A DNA stretch of 7,195 bases, from positions 1 to 7,195 of the forward strand of contig CAMDVY010000150.1 of NCBI GenBank assembly GCA_945878745.1. The letters are read 5' to 3'. Under the pieces are notes generated by a model. That model made no database searches. It saw only the letters and a program-made list of their open reading frames with translations, and had not been told where the DNA came from. The position numbers were made by a program, and so were the translations under genes. Positions 1 to 4,896 of this stretch are shown here, piece by piece. Each line of letters opens with the position of its first letter. The stretch's first letter is position 1. This DNA is from Klebsiella pneumoniae. Its GTDB lineage: Bacteria; Pseudomonadota; Gammaproteobacteria; Pseudomonadales; Azotimanducaceae.

Positions 1-2
1 AC

Positions 3-161
3 TCAACAACACCTGCCCTGGGCTTTGACAAGGTTCGAGTACCGGGTGAGCCTGAACAGGAAACGATGACCGCACGATTGAAGAGCGGGATCGAGATTGA
101 CGAAAGCTCATGGACTGGGATCATCAAGGCAGCACAGCGCGTCGGTGTAACCAGCCCCTGA
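3..161 (+). CDS. Malate/L-lactate dehydrogenase (LDH2 family), C-terminal fragment
   Basis: Open from the left edge and ending in TGA at 159-161, this frame gives 52 residues; the start lies outside the window. The peptide has the ending typical of the LDH2/MDH2 oxidoreductase family, which uses NAD(P)H to interconvert 2-hydroxy and 2-oxo acids (malate, L-lactate, ureidoglycolate and relatives). A 'VPGEPE' turn is followed by a charged helix, then 'SGIEIDESSW' and a final helix ending 'AAQRVGV'. In the family this segment closes the fold and carries no catalytic residue, so the substrate cannot be told from this piece. The gene converges on the methyltransferase gene with only 9 bp between the two stop codons, and no terminator hairpin is visible there. 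The family call rests on the remembered C-terminal pattern. Confidence 0.75.
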   Translation, partial: STTPALGFDKVRVPGEPEQETMTARLKSGIEIDESSWTGIIKAAQRVGVTSP

Positions 162-170
162 GAAAGTTAG

Positions 171-938
171 TCAGCATCGCTTCAAAACCCAGATCGCCCC
201 GATCAGGTTGTCTTCCATGTAGGCATACTGATCTTCTTGAGCTTTTGCGAATGCGAACAGCGCCTGGGCGTTCAGGGGATTGCTCCTGGCCAGCGCTGAA
301 GCTCGATTGCCGATGGAGTCCGCCTCTCGGGAATCCTCTTCGTCATCAGCTTCTTCGATCACTTCATGAATCAGCTCATCACCATGTGTCGTGAGTCGCC
401 GTCGGGTTTCTTCCAGACGCGCATAGTTTTCAAAACCATCGAATTGCGTCGATCCAGACTCGCTGACAAAGGCATCGCTGATGACCATGTAACCGCCAGG
501 ACGAACATAGCGGCGCACAGCGTCGATCGTTGTTTCGAGAGGTCCCAGCACATCGCCGAGCGCGGCGCAGACGGCCACGTCGAACTCACCAACCTGTTCA
601 GCCATATTGAGGACATCACCGTGCACAAATCGACAATGTCCGATGACCCCGGCAGCTTCTGTTAACGTCCGTGATGAAATGACGAAGGGTTCAAACAGCT
701 CGACACCGACTGTCTCGAATCCAGTTTCCCTGGCTATTTCCAGGGCTACGGCGCCTTTGCCACTACCCAGATCCACCACGCGGGCACCAACCGGAAGATC
801 CAGTCCGCGTATCACATCGACAATGAGTTCGGCATCACTGCCAAGTTCGTCAAAATCAGCCAGCAACTCGGCTGCGTACGGCAGCAGGGAGACATCCATC
901 TCCAGCGCATAGGCGATCATTTCTTCTGGTGATCTCAT
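171..938 (-). CDS. Class I SAM-dependent methyltransferase, substrate unknown
   Basis: The product is 255 residues from the ATG at 938. It has the Rossmann-type SAM-binding fold: motif I 'VVDLGSGKG' at about 54-62, an acidic residue after strand 2 in 'GVELFEP' (E80), 'HGDVL' with D108 as motif II, 'EFDVAVCAALGD' as motif IV, and 'YVRPGGYMVISDAF' at about 144-157. A very acidic stretch (EEADDEEDSREAD) near 196-207 and an aromatic C-terminal helix follow. Nothing identifies the methyl acceptor. It is a soluble cytoplasmic enzyme and the last gene of the minus-strand run; its start lies 15 bp after the MarR stop, so the two are almost surely co-transcribed. An in-frame TTG at 947 is an alternative start: the GAGGT overlapping the MarR stop lies 4 nt from that TTG and 13 nt from the ATG, and neither spacing is ideal. 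The fold is clear; the biological role is not. Confidence 0.85.
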   Translation of the reverse strand: MRSPEEMIAYALEMDVSLLPYAAELLADFDELGSDAELIVDVIRGLDLPVGARVVDLGSGKGAVALEIARETGFETVGVELFEPFVISSRTLTEAAGVIGHCRFVHGDVLNMAEQVGEFDVAVCAALGDVLGPLETTIDAVRRYVRPGGYMVISDAFVSESGSTQFDGFENYARLEETRRRLTTHGDELIHEVIEEADDEEDSREADSIGNRASALARSNPLNAQALFAFAKAQEDQYAYMEDNLIGAIWVLKRC

Positions 939-953
939 CGCTATCAATTGACC

Positions 954-1445
954 TCAATCTTCACCGAAGACCGCTACCATCGGGCAAGGATCACAGGCAT
1001 CACCATCACACAATCGACAGATCCACAGTGCGTGCGCTTCGTCTTCTACATTGGTCTCGAGCAGCTTTCGGGAGAGTGATTCAAGAGCGTTGCGCTCACC
1101 TGGGTCGAGTTTGTCCAACAGCCCATCAAGCACCTGCGCCCGAGTCGCCAAGGCCTTGCGAACCATCTGCTTTCCGGTCCGAGTCAGCTCCAGACTGACC
1201 ACTCTTGCGTCAACACCCGCTGCGCGGCTGATCAGTCCCTGGTCAACCAGACCACCGACCAGACGCACAACGGTGGAATGTGAACGACGCAGTGTCGTTG
1301 CCAGAAAATCAATGGACTCACCCGGGGCATGGGCGACCGAAACCAGTGCGCCAACGGCGATGCTGCCAAGAGCCGTCACCGATTCCACGGCCTGCGCGAT
1401 CTCATCGGCAACAAACAGCGATACAGCCCCAAACAGGTTACTCAA
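954..1445 (-). CDS. MarR-family transcriptional regulator with a four-cysteine C-terminal tail
   Basis: The product is 163 residues from the TTG at 1445. A dimerisation helix comes first (SNLFGAVSLFVADEIAQAVE), then a winged helix-turn-helix with 'ESIDFLATTLRRSHSTVVRLVGGLVDQGLI', a wing with 'DARVVSLELTRTGKQM', and C-terminal helices. This is the MarR architecture of dimeric repressors that respond to small ligands or oxidants. Unusually, the end carries C143, C146, C151 and C154 in a CX2CX4CX2C arrangement ('CRLCDGDACDPCP'), suggesting metal binding or thiol sensing. Start choice: GGAGG at 1458-1454 sits 8 nt before the TTG. The longer reading from TTG 1559 gives 201 residues, overlaps the YHS gene by 56 bp and has only a weak Shine-Dalgarno. 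I infer that it regulates its own operon, since the methyltransferase follows directly and a palindrome lies upstream of the preceding YHS gene. Confidence 0.85.
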   Translation of the reverse strand: MSNLFGAVSLFVADEIAQAVESVTALGSIAVGALVSVAHAPGESIDFLATTLRRSHSTVVRLVGGLVDQGLISRAAGVDARVVSLELTRTGKQMVRKALATRAQVLDGLLDKLDPGERNALESLSRKLLETNVEDEAHALWICRLCDGDACDPCPMVAVFGED

Positions 1446-1503
1446 CGCAATCGCCTCCGGTGGCCAGGGACATTCGCGCGCAGCGAAGCCGACTGACGGC
1501 AGA

Positions 1504-1983
1504 TCATTGCGCGTGCTTTCCTGGACCGGAGTCAGGCCAGTTCTGATCAGAAGCTGCAATCAACGCGTCTCGTTCAGCAAGCCATGTCTTGCGTGTATCC
1601 ATGTCGAAATTCAGAAATAACCGATCACCTACCACAGTAAAGGCCTCCGGATCACCGTTCGCCGTATAGTTGTTGGCCATGGCATAGGCGCAGTAACCAC
1701 CATATGCCGGAACGTATCGCTTCGGGTCAGCCAGAAACGTCTGCCGATTGCCGTCACTGGTAAAAGACCACTTCGCACCACCCCACTGGGTGCTCACTTT
1801 TTCGTTTCCCCGTACTGCCTTGCCACTGACAAAGTACTCAACCGGATCAAAGCCATCCAGTGCACCTTGCCGGGTGATGAAGATTGGATCTGTGGCGAAC
1901 AACCCAACTGAATTCACCACGTAGGCACCAGCGGCGGCCAGCACCAGGCCAACTCCCAGAAACACCTTGGCATATCTACGCAC
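1504..1983 (-). CDS. Membrane-anchored or exported YHS-domain protein
   Basis: The product is 159 residues from the GTG at 1983. It begins with a short basic end (MRRYAK) and a hydrophobic helix at about 7-23, which is either a signal peptide or an N-terminal anchor placing the rest in the periplasm. The YHS-type domain follows: 'DGFDPVEYF' (43-51), a 'GGAKWSF' strand, 'NRQTFLADPKRYVPAYGGYCAYAM' region (79-102, with the invariant-looking C98), and 'DRLFLNFD' (120-127). This matches the family of small secreted YHS proteins, whose biochemical role is unsettled; metal association is often suggested for YHS domains. Start choice: AGGAGG at 1995-1990 lies exactly 6 nt before this GTG. The longer frame from ATG 2028 lacks a ribosome binding site and would place the palindrome inside the coding sequence. 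It is the first gene of the probable YHS-MarR-methyltransferase operon. Confidence 0.85.
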   Translation of the reverse strand: MRRYAKVFLGVGLVLAAAGAYVVNSVGLFATDPIFITRQGALDGFDPVEYFVSGKAVRGNEKVSTQWGGAKWSFTSDGNRQTFLADPKRYVPAYGGYCAYAMANNYTANGDPEAFTVVGDRLFLNFDMDTRKTWLAERDALIAASDQNWPDSGPGKHAQ

Positions 1984-1989
1984 GATCGA

Positions 1990-1995
1990 CCTCCT
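1990..1995 (-). promoter_or_regulatory. Strong Shine-Dalgarno fixing the YHS gene start
   Basis: On the minus strand AGGAGG is followed by the 6-nt spacer TCGATC and then GTG. This is a near-perfect match to the anti-Shine-Dalgarno sequence at ideal spacing. It decides in favour of the GTG at 1983 over the ATG 45 bp upstream. Confidence 0.8.
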
Positions 1996-2008
1996 GACCG
2001 TCTGCTTC

Positions 2009-2038
2009 TTTATGTATGTATACTGCATACATTATCAA
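2009..2038 (-). promoter_or_regulatory. Probable promoter with inverted-repeat operator upstream of the YHS-MarR-methyltransferase genes
   Basis: The arms ATGTATG (2012-2018) and CATACAT (2026-2032) are perfect 7-bp inverted repeats around a 7-nt spacer, 21 bp in all. On the minus strand a TTGATA (2038-2033) can serve as -35 element and CATAAA (2014-2009) as a weak -10, 18 nt apart. The palindrome would then lie between and over the core elements, the classic place for a repressor to bind. The 75-bp gap between the hydrolase stop and the YHS start is the only intergenic space in the five-gene run large enough for a promoter. The repeat is seen directly. The promoter hexamers are moderate matches, and binding by the MarR protein encoded downstream is inference; a GntR-type regulator is an alternative, since palindromes with GTATAC-like cores are common for that family. 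Confidence 0.5.
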
Positions 2039-2058
2039 AGAAAAACAACGGGGGCAGA

Positions 2059-2784
2059 TCAACGCCCGAGATTTCTCCTGAACAAGTCAAACAGCCGTTC
2101 CCAATGCCGTTCTGCCGACGACTTGTCGTACAGGCTGGCTCGTTGCGGAAACACGAATCCATGGTGTGTTCCCGGATACCACTCGATGCGATAGCGAGCC
2201 CCGCTGTTCGCAAGCCACGCATCAAGTCCGGCGATCAGATCTTTTGGTGCCCACTCATCGGTCTCGGCGCATCCGAAGTAGAGTTCGCCTTTGATCTTGC
2301 TGGCATTCCGGTGCGGAGAATCCGCGGCATCTGAATACAGCCGCACACCATGTATGGACGCAGCAGCTGTTATCCGATCCGACAACGCCGCTGCCACGGC
2401 AAACGCAAACGGACCACTCATGCAGTACCCCACGCAGCCAACTGCACCAGATCGCGCGGCCGGGTCGGAGGCTGCATGTTCGAGCAGCGCACAAGCGTCA
2501 TCACAGACCATCGCATTGGAGAGTGAATTCATATGTCCGAACATCTCAGGCCGTTTATCCGGTGTCATGACAAATTCACGCACCCGACGATAGTAGAGAT
2601 TGGGCAGCATGACGTAGTAGCCGACTGTCGCCAGTCGGCGAGCCATGTCATGCAGCTCTTCCCGCTTGCCCGGCGCATCCATGAGAAACAGGATCACCGG
2701 GCAAGGACCTCCCTCTTCCGGATGTACTATGAACGTGTTGACCTTGCCGTCTGATGTGGTGATATCAAGTTCATGTTCAACCAT
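2059..2784 (-). CDS. Dienelactone hydrolase family protein
   Basis: The product is 241 residues, close to the usual length of the family. It is a single-domain alpha/beta-hydrolase with a cysteine nucleophile: 'GYCMSG' places C121 at the nucleophile elbow, 'ETDEW' supplies D176, and 'GTHHGF' supplies H208 (H207 is adjacent). D36 in 'FLMDAPG' sits where classical dienelactone hydrolases have a glutamate that interacts with the cysteine. Family members hydrolyse dienelactones in chlorocatechol breakdown or other small lactones and esters, and many relatives have unknown substrates; no chlorocatechol genes are visible here. It is cytoplasmic with no signal peptide. The ATG at 2784 is preceded by GGGG about 8 nt upstream. 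It begins 35 bp after the acyl-CoA dehydrogenase stop, implying one transcript and perhaps a shared catabolic route for an organic acid. Confidence 0.88.
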   Translation of the reverse strand: MVEHELDITTSDGKVNTFIVHPEEGGPCPVILFLMDAPGKREELHDMARRLATVGYYVMLPNLYYRRVREFVMTPDKRPEMFGHMNSLSNAMVCDDACALLEHAASDPAARSGAVGCVGYCMSGPFAFAVAAALSDRITAAASIHGVRLYSDAADSPHRNASKIKGELYFGCAETDEWAPKDLIAGLDAWLANSGARYRIEWYPGTHHGFVFPQRASLYDKSSAERHWERLFDLFRRNLGR

Positions 2785-2819
2785 TGGACTGCCCCGTCTT
2801 CCGATCCTCGTTCCGCGCT

Positions 2820-4034
2820 TTACCGCATACCAAAATCAAACCCATCCCCACGCTGATAGCTTCGCAGGATGCGGGTCGCCGTGTTTTGTACGTGTACTTC
2901 ATCGGCACCATCATAGATACGCGCAAAACGAGCGTGCCGATACATGCGCTCCAGCGGCGTATCTTCTGTGACACCCAGCGCACCGTGCACCTGAATTGCC
3001 CGGTCGATGACGTTGTGCAGCATCTGCGCACCAAATACCTTGATGAGCCCGATCTCCACTCGCGCCTCGTCTCCCTGGTCGATCTTCTGCGCTGCATGCA
3101 GGGTCAATAGGCGACTGGCCTGTATTTCAGCGGCGGAATCAAAAATGAACTTCTGGATCTGCTGGTGCTCGCCCAGCGTCTTGCCAAAAGCAACACGCGA
3201 ATTGGCACGATTGCACATGAGATCGAAGGCACGTTGCGCCTGTCCCAACCAGCGCATGCAGTGGAAGATCCGGCCTGGCCCAAGGCGTTGCTGGGCGATC
3301 TTGAAGCCCTGACCCCGCGGCCCCAACAGATTGGCTTTGGGGACACGAACGTTGTCATAAACCACTTCATAGTGACCATCCGCCTGTCCCATTACCTTCA
3401 CATCGCGAATGATGTTGTAGCCAGGCGTGCTGGTAGGCACAACGATCATGGAGAATGCCTGATGATGGGGTGTGCCATCGGGCTCAGTGCGCGCCATGCA
3501 CGTGGTGTACGCGGCATTGCCTGCGCCCGAGGTAAACCACTTGCGACCATTGATCACCCATTCATCGCCAACCAGCTCTCCGCGGGTCTGCAACTGCGTC
3601 GGATCGGAACTGGCCACGCCCGGTTCAGTCATGCCAAAACTGGGGAACACATCACCATCAACCAGCGGCTTCAGATACTTCTCACGCCACTCCGGGTTCG
3701 CATAACGGTGCAGCATGATGGAGTCCTGCAGGCTATGTGTACCCAGCGCTACCATCGCAATTTCAGATCGGCCGACCACTTCATTGATGAAGACGTAGTC
3801 CATGAACGGCAGGCCACCACCACCAATTTCTTCGGGGTGGCCGAGAGCCCACATCCCTTCTGCCTTGGCCTTGTTCATGAGCCCACGCAGTACATCGCCA
3901 CGTCGGGAGCTGACTTTGTTCTCGAGAAGCTCCTTCTCGACCGGATAGACCTCCTGCTCGATGAACTGGAGCACCTTGTTCCGTAACGGCTGGATGTGTT
4001 CGGGAATGGACAGATTGAGCATTGCCTGTGACAT
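2820..4034 (-). CDS. Acyl-CoA dehydrogenase, ACAD10/11-like
   Basis: The product is 404 residues, a full-length FAD-dependent acyl-CoA dehydrogenase that introduces a 2,3 double bond into an acyl-CoA and passes electrons to electron-transfer flavoprotein. An all-helical N-terminal domain is followed by the beta domain with 'FGMTEPGVASSD' (133-144) and 'VINGRKWFTSG' (160-170), then the C-terminal helical domain with 'RLGPGRIFHCMRWLG' (250-264), 'RVAFGKTLGEHQ' (280-291) and 'QVHGALGVTED' (348-358). The 'GRIxHCMR' and 'IYDGADEVH' patterns point to the ACAD10/11-like group rather than classic short- or medium-chain enzymes. D375 in 'IYDGADE' occupies the place of the usual catalytic glutamate. 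Start choice: AGAGGGG lies 5 nt before the ATG at 4034; the upstream GTG at 4052 would put this site inside the gene. The exact acyl substrate is unknown. Confidence 0.92.
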   Translation of the reverse strand: MSQAMLNLSIPEHIQPLRNKVLQFIEQEVYPVEKELLENKVSSRRGDVLRGLMNKAKAEGMWALGHPEEIGGGGLPFMDYVFINEVVGRSEIAMVALGTHSLQDSIMLHRYANPEWREKYLKPLVDGDVFPSFGMTEPGVASSDPTQLQTRGELVGDEWVINGRKWFTSGAGNAAYTTCMARTEPDGTPHHQAFSMIVVPTSTPGYNIIRDVKVMGQADGHYEVVYDNVRVPKANLLGPRGQGFKIAQQRLGPGRIFHCMRWLGQAQRAFDLMCNRANSRVAFGKTLGEHQQIQKFIFDSAAEIQASRLLTLHAAQKIDQGDEARVEIGLIKVFGAQMLHNVIDRAIQVHGALGVTEDTPLERMYRHARFARIYDGADEVHVQNTATRILRSYQRGDGFDFGMR

Positions 4035-4153
4035 GGTTTCCCCTCTCTTCACTTGGGTGAGTTGCGAATGGTTGTCCAGAGTGTACGCGGCGATGAGTGG
4101 ACTGGGGATAGCGCGTGGGCTATCGTGCCGCCAAATCAGCGGTCCGGACTCAA
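4035..4153. promoter_or_regulatory. Divergent intergenic region between the acyl-CoA dehydrogenase and fur genes
   Basis: This 119-bp gap must hold the promoters of two divergent transcripts. On the minus strand a TACACT about 50 bp upstream of the dehydrogenase start could be a -10 element, but no good -35 accompanies it. On the plus strand TTGCGA near 4063 is a possible -35 for fur with no convincing -10 at the right distance. I do not see a recognisable Fur box. The call rests on gene orientation more than on motifs. Confidence 0.35.
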
Positions 4154-4558
4154 GTGCAGGGAAATGATCTAAAACGAGCGGGCCTCAAGGTCACGCTGCC
4201 CAGACTCAAGGTGCTGGAAGTCCTGGAGCGGGCCAATCCTCACCATCTGTCCGCGGAGGATGTCTACAAGAAGCTGATCGAATCCGACGATTCCGTCGGG
4301 CTCGCCACGGTTTATCGCGTACTGACCCAGTTTGAAACCGCCGGCATCGTCGAACGCCACAATTTCGACGACGGGCACTCGGTGTACGAACTCGCCACCG
4401 ACGACCATCACGACCATATGGTGGACGTGGATAGCGGGCAGGTCATGGAATTCGTCAGTGAGCGCATCGAGGCGTTGCAGCGGGAAATCGCCGCCGAGCA
4501 TGGCTTCGATCTGGTCGACCACGAATTGGTTCTCTACGTCAGAAAACCACGTCGCTGA
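4154..4558 (+). CDS. fur: Ferric uptake regulator Fur
   Basis: Fur is a cytoplasmic dimeric repressor that binds Fur boxes when loaded with Fe2+. The 134-residue product opens with 'NDLKRAGLKVTLPR', carries the DNA-recognition region 'GLATVYRVLTQFETAGIV' (49-66), and ends with the dimerisation domain. Aligned by eye with Pseudomonas aeruginosa Fur at an offset of one residue, all metal ligands are kept: H85, D87, E106 and H123 for one site, and H31, E79, H88 and E99 for the other. The protein has no cysteine at all: the CxxC of Escherichia coli Fur reads D91-V-D-S94 here, so no structural zinc-cysteine site is possible. I place the start at GTG 4154 because it gives the family's normal N-terminus. 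A GTG at 4115 with GGGGA 6 nt upstream would add 13 residues and cannot be excluded. feoAB follows downstream behind a Fur box. Confidence 0.93.
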   Translation: MQGNDLKRAGLKVTLPRLKVLEVLERANPHHLSAEDVYKKLIESDDSVGLATVYRVLTQFETAGIVERHNFDDGHSVYELATDDHHDHMVDVDSGQVMEFVSERIEALQREIAAEHGFDLVDHELVLYVRKPRR

Positions 4559-4578
4559 CGGCGGCAACAAATCTCTCA

Positions 4579-4607
4579 TTGCAAATGAGAATTAGTTGCA
4601 TTTAAAT
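4579..4607 (+). promoter_or_regulatory. Fur box overlapping the feoAB promoter
   Basis: The 19-bp segment 4584-4602 (AATGAGAATTAGTTGCATT) is an imperfect inverted repeat (6 of 9 arm positions pair). It matches 14 of 19 positions of an AATGATAAT-C-ATTATCATT Fur-box arrangement. It lies between TTGCAA (4579-4584) as -35 and TTAAAT (4602-4607) as -10, separated by 17 nt. Fur-Fe2+ bound here would block RNA polymerase, giving iron-repressed expression of feoAB, as known in many gammaproteobacteria. The site is between fur and feoA, 35 bp before the feoA start. Confidence 0.75.
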
Positions 4608-4641
4608 CCACTCCCTTCTTTTTTCTCGGGCAGGCAAATCC

Positions 4642-4896
4642 GTGTCGGCCAAACCGGTGGTGACCCAAGCCCAGTCGATGCGTGATCTCGTAGTGGGCGA
4701 TCGCGCAACCGTTGTCGGTTTTGTCAATCGTACTGCCTACGTTGAGAGCCTGCTGCGACTGGGTCTGATTCCTGGTACCGAGTTCGAAGTCCTGCGCAAA
4801 GCGCCGCTGGGTGATCCGCTCGAGATCAGGTTTCGTGGCTACGCATTGGCGCTGCGCCCTTCGGAAGCCGGCGATCTGCTGGTACAAAAGCGATGA
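4642..4896 (+). CDS. feoA: Ferrous iron transport protein FeoA
   Basis: FeoA is a small cytoplasmic SH3-like protein required with FeoB for Fe2+ uptake, probably by acting on the FeoB G domain. The 84-residue product shows the family core: 'LVVGDRATVVGF', 'LLRLGLIPGTEFEVLRKAPLGDP' (positions about 37-59), then 'EIRFRGYALALRPSEAGDLLVQ'. The GTG at 4642 is preceded by GGGCAGG with a 7-nt spacer. An ATG at residue 13 is possible but would trim the sequence before the core and lacks a better ribosome binding site. Its stop codon overlaps the feoB start as ATGA, indicating translational coupling. The Fur box upstream predicts induction under iron limitation. Confidence 0.93.
   Translation: MSAKPVVTQAQSMRDLVVGDRATVVGFVNRTAYVESLLRLGLIPGTEFEVLRKAPLGDPLEIRFRGYALALRPSEAGDLLVQKR

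Noticed and set aside
162..170. A bidirectional terminator between the convergent LDH2 and methyltransferase genes
   Set aside because: Only 9 bp separate the stop codons and no stem-loop with a T run spans them.
1446..1559. N-terminal extension of the MarR protein from TTG 1559
   Set aside because: It overlaps the YHS gene by 56 bp and has a poor ribosome binding site, while GGAGG precedes the TTG at 1445. The family domain begins after this point.
1051..1620. A 189-codon open frame on the plus strand across the MarR gene and the end of the YHS gene
   Set aside because: It covers the reverse strand of two well-supported genes, and its Ser/Arg/Thr-rich peptide is typical of a shadow frame.
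3165..3986. A 273-codon open frame on the plus strand, antisense to the acyl-CoA dehydrogenase gene
   Set aside because: The opposite strand encodes a full, motif-rich acyl-CoA dehydrogenase. The antisense peptide shows no recognisable domain and is a by-product of the GC-rich codon pattern.
4035..4153. A Fur box for fur autoregulation
   Set aside because: I scanned the gap for GATAAT-like hexamers and AATGA-type arms and saw none convincing.
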